Below the pieces are notes generated by a model. That model had not been told where the DNA came from, made no database searches, and was given only the letters and a program-made list of their open reading frames with translations. This document shows positions 29,075 through 37,615 of a DNA stretch of 64,000 nucleotides, piece after piece. Source of the stretch: Campylobacter concisus (lineage in GTDB: Bacteria > Campylobacterota > Campylobacteria > Campylobacterales > Campylobacteraceae); contig NZ_JXUP01000006.1 in assembly GCF_001891085.1 (NCBI RefSeq), forward strand, positions 248,001-312,000, in the 5' to 3' direction. The position numbers and the translations under genes are program-made. Position 1 is the stretch's first letter; the number at the start of each line of letters is the position of its first letter.

Positions 29075-32000
29075 GTATCTTTTAACACACGCCCCACAAA
29101 TTCTCATCTGCGAAGATGACAAAGAAGCGGCACTCTGCGCTGATGCGGCCAGTTTTGCTGGCTTTAGCGCATTTAAACTACCTGATTTTAGAGCTAAAAA
29201 GGGCGATGATCTAAGAAGCTTTAACGAAGAGCTCTTTGAAATTTCATCCGTTCTTAGCAAATACTATAAATTTGATGGCAAAAAGATCATCATAAGCCCA
29301 TTTAGCACGCTTTTAAACCCACTTCCAACGCAAAAAAACTTAGAGAGCTCAACGATCAAGCTAAAAGATAATCTAAATTTAAGCGAATTTGCCGACTTGC
29401 TCATACGATTTGGCTACGAGTGCGTCGATATCGTTGAGAGCGTTGGCGAGTTTAGCATTCGCGGCGAAGTGATCGACATTTATGGCGTAAATATGGACGA
29501 TCCTGTTAGAATTTTACTCTTTGGCGATGAGGTGGAGAGCATAAGAAATTATAACACCACCACGCAAATTAGCAACAAAAATGAGCTAAGCGAAGCCGAG
29601 ATCGTGCCATTTATCGCAAATTTGAGCAAAGATGAGTTTGAAAAAGTTAGCCAAAAGATCGAGGATATGCAAAGTGACGCCTTGGTGAGTGATCTAAATT
29701 CGCTTGGATTTTGGGCGATAGATAGCTTTAGTGACTATTTAAAAGAATTTGACTCAAAACTTGTTAAAAAAATCGATTTTGAAATTTATGATGTGCCTGA
29801 GGAGAAATTTAAGGGCATTGAAATTTTGCCTGAGCCAAAGGTCTATAAAGACTTAGAAGTTACTTTAAATTTTGACTTTTTTGAGCTAAATAAGAGCAAA
29901 AGCATAACCGTTCTTTCAAGAAATGAGGGGCTTTTTAAGGGTTATGAGCTTGATGGCTTTGCAAACGTAAAACTTGAAATTTCGCCCCTTGTAGTAAATT
30001 TAACCTCAAACGACAAGATCGTAGTATCACTAAATAAATTTGAGAAAAAAAGGCGAGTTAAGCGCTCAAGCCTCGTTGTCGATGAGCTAAAAGTAAATGA
30101 CTACGTCGTGCATGAAGATTATGGTATAGGCAGATTTTTGGGGCTTGAAAAGATCAAGGTTTTGGGCGCGACGAAGGAATTTGTGGTTATTGCCTACCAA
30201 AATGATGACAAGCTTCTTTTGCCAGTTGAGCATCTAAATTTGATAGATCGCTACATCGCGCAAAATGGCTCTATGGCGGTGCTTGATCGCTTAGGCAAGG
30301 CAAATTTTGCCAAGATAAAAGAAAAAGTTAGAGAAAAACTCTTTGCTATCGCTTCAAAGATCGTAGCGATGGCGGCAAAAAGGGAGCTAATCGCTGGTAA
30401 AATTTTGCAAAAAGAGGATATCTCTTATCTAAATTTCGTCCAAGACGCTGGCTTTTCATATACGAGCGACCAGCAAAAAGCGGTAAATGATATAAAAGAT
30501 GAGCTAAAAAGCGGCAAGGTGATGGACAGGCTGCTTAGCGGAGATGTTGGCTTTGGCAAGACCGAAGTTGCGATGAATGCCATATTTACCTGCATAAAAT
30601 CAGGCTTTAGCGCGTTTTTCTTTGTGCCAACTACGCTTCTTAGCTCGCAGCACTTCAAGACGTTAAGCCAGAGATTTAGCAAATTTGGCATAAAGGTCTT
30701 TAGGCTAGATCGCTTCTCAAGTGCCAAAGAAAAATCAAGCCTGCAAAAAGCGCTAAAAGAAAATGAGCCCATAGTTTGCGTGGGTACGCATGCGCTTCTT
30801 GGCGTAAAGGCTGAAAATTTAGGGCTTATCGTCGTTGATGAGGAGCATAAATTTGGCGTTAAACAAAAAGAGCAACTAAAAGAAATTTCTCAGCACTCAC
30901 ACATCTTAAGCATGAGCGCCACGCCGATACCAAGAAGCCTAAATATGGCGCTTAGCAAGATAAAAACATATAGCATTTTAGCCACTCCGCCAAGCTCGAG
31001 GCTAGATGTGAGAACAAGCGTGAGAGAGTGGGACAAAAAGGTTGTCAAAGAGGCGATCATGCGTGAGCTAAGACGCGGTGGGCAGACCTTTTACATCCAC
31101 AACCACATCGCAGACATCGAGCAGACAGCAAATGAGCTAAGAAAAATTTTGCCAAAGCTTAGGATTTTGATACTTCACTCAAAGGTAAATGCAAAAGTCA
31201 CTGAAGATGAGATGATGAAATTTGAGCGAGGCGAGTATGACTTGCTGCTTTGCACCAGCATCGTTGAAAGCGGCATTCATTTGCCAAATGCAAACACCAT
31301 AATCGTAGAAAATGCTAATAAATTTGGCATGGCTGACCTGCATCAGCTCCGCGGACGCGTGGGTAGAAGCGACAAGCAGGCTTATTGCTACTTTTTGGTA
31401 GAAGATAAAGATGCCATTAGTAAAGACGCTCTAAAACGACTTGTCGCACTTGAGGGCAACTCATTTTTGGGCGCTGGCTCAGTTCTAGCTTATCACGATC
31501 TTGAGATAAGAGGTGGTGGCAACATCATCGGCGAGGCGCAAAGCGGCCACATCGAGGCTATCGGCTACTCGCTATATCTAAAGATGCTAGAAGATGAGAT
31601 AAACAAGCTTCTTAATCAAGACTCCGCAAAGCTTGACAAGATCGATCTAAAGCTTAGTGTGAGCGCCTTTTTAAATCAAGAATTTATAAGAGAAGATAGG
31701 TTAAGGCTTGAAATTTACAGGCGCCTTAGCAAGTGTAAAGAGGTAGCCGAGGTCTATGAGATACAAAGCGAGCTTGAGGATAGATTTGGCAAAATAGATA
31801 CGTTTACAAAGCAGTTTTTAGATGTCATCATCGTCAAAATTTTAGCCCTAAAAGCTGGTATAAAAACGATCTCAAATAGCGAACAAAATATACTAATAAC
31901 AAAAAATGATGATGAGAAGATCAGGCTAAAGTCACGTAGCAAGGACGATGACGATGTTTTGGCTGAAATTTTGGTCTATCTAAGAAAGGATAAGAAGTGA
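29055..32000 (+). CDS. mfd: Transcription-repair coupling factor Mfd
   Basis: A protein of 981 residues. It removes RNA polymerase stalled at DNA damage and recruits UvrA. Order: UvrB-like N-terminal part without helicase activity, the RNA polymerase interaction domain (VNDYVVHEDYGIGRFLGLEKI near 350), then the RecG-like translocase with Walker A GDVGFGKT near 496, DEEH near 595, and the GRVGRS motif, and the C-terminal TRCF domain. It is shorter than E. coli Mfd (1148), which is usual in Campylobacterota. It overlaps folC and the next gene. Confidence 0.96.
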   Translation: MQAKVYEYLLTHAPQILICEDDKEAALCADAASFAGFSAFKLPDFRAKKGDDLRSFNEELFEISSVLSKYYKFDGKKIIISPFSTLLNPLPTQKNLESSTIKLKDNLNLSEFADLLIRFGYECVDIVESVGEFSIRGEVIDIYGVNMDDPVRILLFGDEVESIRNYNTTTQISNKNELSEAEIVPFIANLSKDEFEKVSQKIEDMQSDALVSDLNSLGFWAIDSFSDYLKEFDSKLVKKIDFEIYDVPEEKFKGIEILPEPKVYKDLEVTLNFDFFELNKSKSITVLSRNEGLFKGYELDGFANVKLEISPLVVNLTSNDKIVVSLNKFEKKRRVKRSSLVVDELKVNDYVVHEDYGIGRFLGLEKIKVLGATKEFVVIAYQNDDKLLLPVEHLNLIDRYIAQNGSMAVLDRLGKANFAKIKEKVREKLFAIASKIVAMAAKRELIAGKILQKEDISYLNFVQDAGFSYTSDQQKAVNDIKDELKSGKVMDRLLSGDVGFGKTEVAMNAIFTCIKSGFSAFFFVPTTLLSSQHFKTLSQRFSKFGIKVFRLDRFSSAKEKSSLQKALKENEPIVCVGTHALLGVKAENLGLIVVDEEHKFGVKQKEQLKEISQHSHILSMSATPIPRSLNMALSKIKTYSILATPPSSRLDVRTSVREWDKKVVKEAIMRELRRGGQTFYIHNHIADIEQTANELRKILPKLRILILHSKVNAKVTEDEMMKFERGEYDLLLCTSIVESGIHLPNANTIIVENANKFGMADLHQLRGRVGRSDKQAYCYFLVEDKDAISKDALKRLVALEGNSFLGAGSVLAYHDLEIRGGGNIIGEAQSGHIEAIGYSLYLKMLEDEINKLLNQDSAKLDKIDLKLSVSAFLNQEFIREDRLRLEIYRRLSKCKEVAEVYEIQSELEDRFGKIDTFTKQFLDVIIVKILALKAGIKTISNSEQNILITKNDDEKIRLKSRSKDDDDVLAEILVYLRKDKK

Positions 32001-32761
32001 TAGATTGGGGTGTGAAATACGCAGCGATTTATAAAAGTACAAAAGGCATGCTAAAACCAGTTGATGATATTGATTTTGTCGATATTGACTCACTTTATGG
32101 GTTAGAAAAGCAAAAAGAAATTTTGCTAAAAAATACTCTAAATTTTATAGAAGGTAAGGATGCAAATCACGTGCTTCTTTGGGGCGAGAGAGGATGTGGC
32201 AAGTCAAGCCTTGTAAGGGCTGTTTTTACTAAGTTTTATAAAGAGGGACTTCGCATCATTGAGATCGGCTGCGAAGATCTAAAATACCTTGGCGACATCA
32301 TTGATGAGATCAGAAAGAGCGAGTTTAAATTTATCATTTTCTGCGACGATCTAAGCTTTGAAAATGGTAGCAATGAGTATAAATTTCTAAAGCCTATCAT
32401 GGATGGCTCTATCCAAAAGCCACCAAAAAACGTCCTTTTATACGCCACGTCAAACCGCAGACATCTAATAAGCGAGTTTAAAAGTGAAAATGAAAACTCA
32501 GAGCTAATAGACGGCGAAATCCACTACAGCGACGCAGCTCAGGAGAAAATTTCTCTCTCAGATCGCTTTGGCCTTTGGATCAGCTTTTATCAAGGCAACT
32601 ACGATGAGTATCTAAAAATGGTTGATTTTTACTTTAAGGATTACATAGGTGACAAAGAGGAGCTTCATACGCTTGCTAAAAATTTTGCCACGCTAAGAGC
32701 CAGCAGAAGTGGCAGGACGGCAAAGCAGTTTTATCTAACTTTTAAAGAAAATTTAAAATGA
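31997..32761 (+). CDS. DUF815-type AAA+ ATPase
   Basis: A protein of 254 residues. A P-loop WGERGCGKSS lies near residues 60-69 and a Walker B-like IIFCDDLSF near 112-120. A sensor-1 region YATSNRRHL follows, and the domain ends in RASRSGRTAKQF. This matches the DUF815 group of AAA+ ATPases, whose biological role is not established. The start is GTG at 31997, overlapping the mfd stop by four bases, with AAGGATAAGAA before it. Its position between mfd and a DNA glycosylase hints at genome maintenance (inference). Confidence 0.85.
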   Translation: MIDWGVKYAAIYKSTKGMLKPVDDIDFVDIDSLYGLEKQKEILLKNTLNFIEGKDANHVLLWGERGCGKSSLVRAVFTKFYKEGLRIIEIGCEDLKYLGDIIDEIRKSEFKFIIFCDDLSFENGSNEYKFLKPIMDGSIQKPPKNVLLYATSNRRHLISEFKSENENSELIDGEIHYSDAAQEKISLSDRFGLWISFYQGNYDEYLKMVDFYFKDYIGDKEELHTLAKNFATLRASRSGRTAKQFYLTFKENLK

Positions 32762-33426
32762 GATCAACTGATCTATTTTTAACCTTGTTTAATCACAAAA
32801 ACAAAAATTTTGATGAGCTAAAATGGCCAAGCGAGGGTACTTTTGAGGTTATTTTGGGTGCTATTTTGGTACAAAATACCAACTGGAAAAACGTAGAAAA
32901 AGCATTAAATAATCTAAAAAATGCTGGCAAAGATAGTTTAGAAGGCATCTGTTTTCTTGAAAACAGCGAGCTTGCCACGCTTATAAAGCCAAGTGGCTTT
33001 TATAACACAAAGGCAAAACGTCTAAAAATGCTCTGCTTAGCTATAAAAAATGAATTTGAGGGCTTTGAAAATTTTAAAGAAAATGCCAGCCGTGAGTGGC
33101 TCATAAGTGTAAAAGGTGTTGGAGCCGAGACTTGCGATGCGATACTTGCTTATGCTTGTGGTAAACCTTACATGGTCGTCGATGCTTACGCGCTTAGGAT
33201 AATGGCGTATTTTGACTACACTTTTGAGAGCTACGACGAGGCGGCTGAGTGGTTTAGCTCGCTTGATTATGATGAAATTTATAAAATTCTTGATAGCGAG
33301 AAATTTGATGAGGTTGAAATTTTAAAACTCTACCACACTCTTATTTTGGAGTTTTGCAAAGAGAATTTCAAAGGTAAAATTTTAAGCCAAAATGGTCAAA
33401 AAATATTAAGCAGCATTAAAAATTAA
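32758..33426 (+). CDS. HhH-GPD DNA glycosylase, MagIII-like (endonuclease III family)
   Basis: A protein of 222 residues. The helix-hairpin-helix is VKGVGAETCDAILAYA and the catalytic aspartate is near 142 in YMVVDAYALRIM. The residue equivalent to the Schiff-base lysine of Nth (Lys in GVGRKT) is Glu here, and the four C-terminal iron-sulfur cysteines of Nth are absent. Both points match the monofunctional 3-methyladenine glycosylase MagIII of Helicobacter rather than a bifunctional endonuclease III. It overlaps the ATPase gene by four bases and ends the long plus-strand chain. Confidence 0.85.
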   Translation: MRSTDLFLTLFNHKNKNFDELKWPSEGTFEVILGAILVQNTNWKNVEKALNNLKNAGKDSLEGICFLENSELATLIKPSGFYNTKAKRLKMLCLAIKNEFEGFENFKENASREWLISVKGVGAETCDAILAYACGKPYMVVDAYALRIMAYFDYTFESYDEAAEWFSSLDYDEIYKILDSEKFDEVEILKLYHTLILEFCKENFKGKILSQNGQKILSSIKN

Positions 33427-33477
33427 ACTACTAATATGTAACAACTCTTTATAAATTTGCCAAAGATTGGGGCTTTT

Positions 33478-33483
33478 TATAAT
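33478..33483 (+). promoter_or_regulatory. -10 element of cysK-cysE
   Basis: TATAAT at 33478-33483 inside a 118-base gap, about 60 bases before the cysK ATG. It leaves a leader of roughly 55 bases ending in a perfect AGGAGG. Confidence 0.6.
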
Positions 33484-33544
33484 CTATTTTAAAATTCTGT
33501 GCTAAATTTACACAAAATTTATCTTATTTAATTTAGGAGGAGTG

Positions 33545-34450
33545 ATGATTTACGATAACATCGTTAAAACGATTGGTAATACACCTATTGTAAAGATAAA
33601 AACAGGTGCTGATGAAGCCGAAATTTATGTAAAATTAGAGTTTTTTAACCCAGGTGGCTCTGTAAAAGATAGGATCGCATTTAATATGATAACTAAAATG
33701 CTAGCTGACGGTACGCTAAAATATGGTGATACTATCGTTGAGCCAACGAGCGGAAATACTGGCATTGGTGTAGCGATGTGCGGTGCTGCACTTGGTTTTA
33801 AAGTGATACTTTGCATGCCAGAGAGCATGAGTATCGAAAGACGCAAAATAGTGGCTGCTTATGGTGCACAGCTTGAGCTTACTCCAGCGTCTGGTGGTAT
33901 GAAAGCAGCGATCGCAAGAGCTACAGAGCTAGCAGCTCAGCCAAATCATATAATGCTAAGCCAGTTTGAAAACAAGTATAACCCACAAGCTCACGAACTA
34001 ACAACAGCTGCTGAAATTGTGGCTGATTTTAGTAAGCTTGATGCATTTGTAGCTGGTGTTGGCACAGGTGGTACAATAAGTGGCGTAGCAAAGATTTTAA
34101 AAGAAAAGGGCTATGATACTAAGATCATCGCAGTTGAGCCTGAAGCATCGCCGGTTTTAAGTGGTGGCAACCCAGGACCACATAAAATTCAAGGCATTGG
34201 AGCTGGATTTTTACCAAATACTATGAATATGAGCCTAGTTAGCGAAGTAGAAAAAGTAAGCAACGATGACGCACTAAACGCAGCTAGAGCAATCGCAAAA
34301 AGTGATGGACTCATGATAGGTATAAGCGGTGGTGCTGCTTACGTGGCTGCAAAAAGAGTGGCTAAAAGACTTGGTGCTGGCAAAAAAGTACTTTTCATAG
34401 CTCCAGATAACGGCGAGAGATACCTAAGTACAGAGCTTTACGGAGCATAA
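33545..34450 (+). CDS. cysK: Cysteine synthase (O-acetylserine sulfhydrylase)
   Basis: A PLP enzyme of 301 residues that makes cysteine from O-acetylserine and sulfide. The PLP lysine is in [10 protein letters not shown] (near 40), the substrate loop is PTSGNTGIG, and the phosphate loop is GTGGTISG. The start is the ATG at 33545: the AGGAGG at 33535-33540 leaves four bases to it, while the GTG at 33542 would be too close. CysM in some annotations; substrate preference cannot be read. cysE follows after 4 bases, so the two steps of cysteine synthesis are one operon. Confidence 0.95.
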   Translation: MIYDNIVKTIGNTPIVKIKTGADEAEIYVKLEFFNPGGSVKDRIAFNMITKMLADGTLKYGDTIVEPTSGNTGIGVAMCGAALGFKVILCMPESMSIERRKIVAAYGAQLELTPASGGMKAAIARATELAAQPNHIMLSQFENKYNPQAHELTTAAEIVADFSKLDAFVAGVGTGGTISGVAKILKEKGYDTKIIAVEPEASPVLSGGNPGPHKIQGIGAGFLPNTMNMSLVSEVEKVSNDDALNAARAIAKSDGLMIGISGGAAYVAAKRVAKRLGAGKKVLFIAPDNGERYLSTELYGA

Positions 34451-34454
34451 AAAT

Positions 34455-35006
34455 ATGTGGGATAGTCTAAAGGAGCTAGTTCAAACTGTTCATGAAAAAG
34501 ACCCATCGGTACATAAGTGTTGCTTTTTGGCAATACTTATAAACACTCCTGGCATCCATGCGGTTTTGTTTCATAAAATTTCTCATTTTTTATATAAAAA
34601 AGAGCATTTTTTTCTAGCTAGACTCATCTCGCAAATTGCAAGATTTTTAACAGGCATCGAGATCCATCCCGGAGCAAAGATCGGTAGGAGATTTTTCATA
34701 GATCATGGCATGGGCGTGGTTATCGGTGAGACAGCTGAGATAGGCGATGATGTAATGATGTATCATCAAGTAACGCTTGGAGGCACCGGAAAAGAGTGTG
34801 GCAAAAGGCACCCAACTGTAAAAAATGGCGTGACTATTGCAGCTGGCGCGAAAATACTAGGTGCCATAACGATCGGCGAAAATGCCAAGATCGGCGCAAA
34901 CTCGGTCGTGCTAAAAAATGTCCCAGCAAACGCAACTGTCGTTGGCATACCTGCAAGAGTTGTCAGGGTAAATGGGACAAAATTTGAGCCAGAATTTATT
35001 ATCTAA
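34455..35006 (+). CDS. cysE: Serine O-acetyltransferase CysE (short form)
   Basis: A protein of 183 residues. It has the left-handed parallel beta-helix hexapeptide repeats ([21 protein letters not shown] onward) and the catalytic loop [18 protein letters not shown]. It makes O-acetylserine for the neighbouring CysK. It lacks the long N-terminal helical domain of E. coli CysE, as in many bacteria. The C-terminal end (EPEFII) finishes in isoleucine, the residue that in CysE inserts into the CysK active site to form the cysteine synthase complex. Confidence 0.95.
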   Translation: MWDSLKELVQTVHEKDPSVHKCCFLAILINTPGIHAVLFHKISHFLYKKEHFFLARLISQIARFLTGIEIHPGAKIGRRFFIDHGMGVVIGETAEIGDDVMMYHQVTLGGTGKECGKRHPTVKNGVTIAAGAKILGAITIGENAKIGANSVVLKNVPANATVVGIPARVVRVNGTKFEPEFII

Positions 35007-35023
35007 TCTCAAAGATTAGATAA
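34999..35023. terminator. Terminator between cysE and the DUF465 gene
   Basis: A perfect ten-pair hairpin with arms 34999-35008 and 35014-35023 and a 5-base loop. It contains the cysE stop codon in its left arm. The following T run is interrupted, so efficiency is unsure; lying between two converging genes it can act on both strands. Confidence 0.65.
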
Positions 35024-35031
35024 ATTTATTC

Positions 35032-35232
35032 TTACTTTTTATGCTTTAAAATTTGAACATAAATTTCGTCTTTTAGTTTTAACTTCTCTTTTTTTAAATT
35101 ATCAATCTCAGATGGTTTTTCCAGATTGTCGTCTATTTTTTTATTTAGTTCATCATGCTTTTTGCAAAGAGCAGCAAAACGAGCATCTATTTTCTTTAGC
35201 TCATTTATAAGGTCTGTATATTCATGTAACAT
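35032..35232 (-). CDS. Small DUF465 (YdcH-like) protein
   Basis: A protein of 66 residues, almost entirely one charged helical hairpin (HEYTDLINELKKIDARFAALCKKHDELNKKI, then LKKEKLKLKDEIYVQILKHKK). This is the DUF465/YdcH pattern; function is not established. TAGGAGCCGAT precedes the ATG. The C. jejuni gene order near rpmB and rpe has a matching gene. Confidence 0.8.
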   Translation of the reverse strand: MLHEYTDLINELKKIDARFAALCKKHDELNKKIDDNLEKPSEIDNLKKEKLKLKDEIYVQILKHKK

Positions 35233-35347
35233 ATCGGCTCCTATAAAAATTTGAGAAATTTTATCAAGACTTTGTAAATGCTTGGATATAAAAAAGGTGC
35301 TAAGCTATTGCTTAAATTTTTAAAAAGAGCGAGTAGAAAAATTTATT

Positions 35348-36478
35348 TTATACGTATTTGAATTCTTCAGGTTTATGTTTGCTTTTTACAACGCGCTTGG
35401 TTAGACGTATTCCATCAACGGTACCGATGACTAGAAGCTTTGATCCTGTTCCTACTAATGTGTCACCATTTGGCATTGGCACAAAATTATTATTTATATC
35501 TCTAATGCCCACTATGTCTGCATTTGTTATATTTCGTAGATGAGTTTCTTTTAATCTTTTAAATCTTATCCAAGAATAATCAGGCACAAGAATTTCTTCT
35601 ATATCGATAGGTGAATTTTTTGTATACAAAAACTGCTCTAATAAATTTTCCATGTCCGGCCTTACGCTCATAGCACTTAACCGCTGTGCGACTAAGCGAG
35701 ATGGGCTTACCACATTGTCAGCGCCTAATTTTTTTAATCTTTGCGTATCGTCTTCTGTCTCTGCATTCGTGATGATATGATAAGGCTTTCTACGACCTAT
35801 CTCTTTTTCATAAAGTCTTACAGATGCTATAAGGGCGATGTTATCAGCAATATTTGAGCTAAGAGTTATAAGTCCTTTTGCGCTTGATAGATGTGTTTTC
35901 AAAAAGGCAATTTGTGTGTGTGGCTGAGCCTTTATGAAATATGGATATTTATAAATTTGAGCTAGCTCTGCGATATCTTCTCTATCATCGACCACTACAA
36001 AAGGTATATGATTTTCGCGAAATTGAGCACTAAGTTCGATTGTGTATAGATTGTGATAACAAATAACGAAGTGATTCTTTAGTCTTGCGATCCTATAAAG
36101 CATGCGTCGTTCCTTTAAAATGCTAATTAATGTGCCTCTTTTTAAAACCTCAACCACAATACCAATCGATAGTGTAAATATAATAAAACCAATAAGTATA
36201 AACGTGATAGTAAAAATTCTGCCCTTTGGAGTTATTGGAGCAACTTCGGTAAAACCAACTGTTGTAAAAGTCATGCCAGCTTGGTAAAAGGCATCTATTA
36301 GTGAGAAATTATCTATTAAGACATAACCTAATGTTCCAAAAAGTAACAGTAATACGACTGAAATTAGTGGAAATCTAAAAGGTTTTAATTGTTCGTAAAG
36401 CTCAGTATCTAGGCTTATTTCTGGTTTTGTAGAGTTTGACCAGTTGAGGAATTTTAAAAGTCTTGAGAGAAAAGACAT
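35348..36478 (-). CDS. Two-helix K+ channel with an RCK (TrkA-type) domain
   Basis: A protein of 376 residues. Two membrane helices (about 36-55 and 86-110) flank a pore loop whose filter reads TVGFTE at 73-78 instead of the usual TVGYGD. Next comes a TrkA-N/RCK nucleotide-binding fold (FVICYHNLYTIELSAQF, then FVVVDDRED) in which the dinucleotide glycine motif is not conserved, and a TrkA-C domain (IVGIRDINNNFVPMPNGDTLV). It is probably a ligand-gated potassium channel of the inner membrane. GAAGAGGAATTT precedes the ATG. rpmB is 23 bases upstream. Confidence 0.82.
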   Translation of the reverse strand: MSFLSRLLKFLNWSNSTKPEISLDTELYEQLKPFRFPLISVVLLLLFGTLGYVLIDNFSLIDAFYQAGMTFTTVGFTEVAPITPKGRIFTITFILIGFIIFTLSIGIVVEVLKRGTLISILKERRMLYRIARLKNHFVICYHNLYTIELSAQFRENHIPFVVVDDREDIAELAQIYKYPYFIKAQPHTQIAFLKTHLSSAKGLITLSSNIADNIALIASVRLYEKEIGRRKPYHIITNAETEDDTQRLKKLGADNVVSPSRLVAQRLSAMSVRPDMENLLEQFLYTKNSPIDIEEILVPDYSWIRFKRLKETHLRNITNADIVGIRDINNNFVPMPNGDTLVGTGSKLLVIGTVDGIRLTKRVVKSKHKPEEFKYV

Positions 36479-36501
36479 AAATTCCTCTTCATTTTATATT
36501 C

Positions 36502-36693
36502 TTAGTTTGATTGTTTTTTCATCGTTCTTAGAGTAGAAGCAGCAACTTTTATCTTTCTTGTAGTACCATCTTCTAGTGTAACGCGAATCGTTCTAAGATT
36601 TGGCAAGAATCTTCTTTTAGTTTTATTGTTAGCGTGGCTCACATTGTTGCCTATCATCGGTCCTTTGCCTGTTATCGCACATCTTTTTGACAT
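36502..36693 (-). CDS. rpmB: 50S ribosomal protein L28
   Basis: A protein of 63 residues starting [28 protein letters not shown], the L28 signature. AAGGAAAAAAA precedes the ATG. Full length for the short L28 form. It may be co-transcribed with the K+ channel gene downstream. Confidence 0.97.
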   Translation of the reverse strand: MSKRCAITGKGPMIGNNVSHANNKTKRRFLPNLRTIRVTLEDGTTRKIKVAASTLRTMKKQSN

Positions 36694-36724
36694 TTTTTTT
36701 CCTTATAAACAAAAATTTCTGCTG

Positions 36725-36730
36725 ATTTTA
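36725..36730 (-). promoter_or_regulatory. -10 element of rpmB
   Basis: Minus-strand TAAAAT at 36730-36725, extended as GATAAAAT, 32 bases before the rpmB start in the 175-base divergent gap. Confidence 0.5.
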
Positions 36731-36801
36731 TCTAAAACAAACAAAAGTAATGCTTAAATAGATTCTTTTTTAAAAGAATTGATTTTTATTAATAATCTAG
36801 A

Positions 36802-36807
36802 TAAAAT
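36802..36807 (+). promoter_or_regulatory. -10 element of the HDOD gene
   Basis: GATAAAAT with core TAAAAT at 36802-36807, about 62 bases before the ATG at 36869. The gap is very AT-rich, so other matches (TATAAAT near 36820-36831) are possible. Confidence 0.4.
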
Positions 36808-36868
36808 AACGCCTTTGTCTATAAATTATAAATAGCAAAAAATATTTAGAAATCTTGAGTGATACAAA

Positions 36869-37615
36869 ATGCTTAGTAAAGAGTTGATCGAAAAAAATGT
36901 TGATTTTGTTTTACAGATGCCAACTCTTTTTGAAAAGGTCGAGCGTTTTTTATTGGCTGGTAATGTAACTGAAGCAGTTATTACTTTACAAAATATAGCA
37001 TCTTTTAAAACTTATTTTAACTCCATTTTTAAACGTGCAAAATTTGATATTCCTTATGATGGCGACGATTTGGTAGTAATAGCAAATATGCTTGGCATTG
37101 ATAATTTTAGGGCGATAGTGCTTTCTTATTTTATATTTTTAAAATCCCCAAAAATTTATAAGGTATTTAATTTTAAAATCGTTGATTTGATCGAGCTTAA
37201 TGCTAAAATTTTATCAGATTGGCTAAAAGTATTAAATTCTTTTAAAGAAAAACGATACAGCTATTTATCACTTGCTCCGTATTCTATTGCCTGTATTATA
37301 GTGTGTGAGAATTTATTTTCGAAATTTCCATCTTGTATGTCAGACGTTATTTCGTATTCTGACGTAAGCTATAATAAAATTTTGCAAAAAAAATATGGCT
37401 TTAATATTTTAGATATTTTTTTAAAAGCAATGAATATGAACAAACAATCATTAAGCAATATTGATAAAGAGATGCTTTGTTTTTTTGAGATTTTGCTCTC
37501 TTATGAGTCCAGTAGGCCTGAATTTTATGATTTTGGAGTTGATAAAATTTTAGATATCAATGTTTATCCAGAGATGCAAACCATTATATTTATTAAAAAA
37601 GCTCTACAAAAATGA
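36869..37615 (+). CDS. HDOD-like signalling protein
   Basis: A protein of 248 residues with no membrane segment. The N-terminal pattern (FVLQMPTLFEKVERFLLAGN) and the following helix pair (VVIANMLGIDNFRAIVLSYFIFL) resemble the HDOD domain, a non-catalytic relative of HD phosphohydrolases. Metal-binding HD residues are absent, as expected. HDOD proteins of other Campylobacterota affect motility and colonisation. No clear ribosome site precedes the ATG (CTTGAGTGATACAAA). Its stop overlaps the ATG of the STAS/CheX-like gene (ATGA), so the two are one transcription unit. Family call moderate, function unknown. Confidence 0.6.
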   Translation: MLSKELIEKNVDFVLQMPTLFEKVERFLLAGNVTEAVITLQNIASFKTYFNSIFKRAKFDIPYDGDDLVVIANMLGIDNFRAIVLSYFIFLKSPKIYKVFNFKIVDLIELNAKILSDWLKVLNSFKEKRYSYLSLAPYSIACIIVCENLFSKFPSCMSDVISYSDVSYNKILQKKYGFNILDIFLKAMNMNKQSLSNIDKEMLCFFEILLSYESSRPEFYDFGVDKILDINVYPEMQTIIFIKKALQK

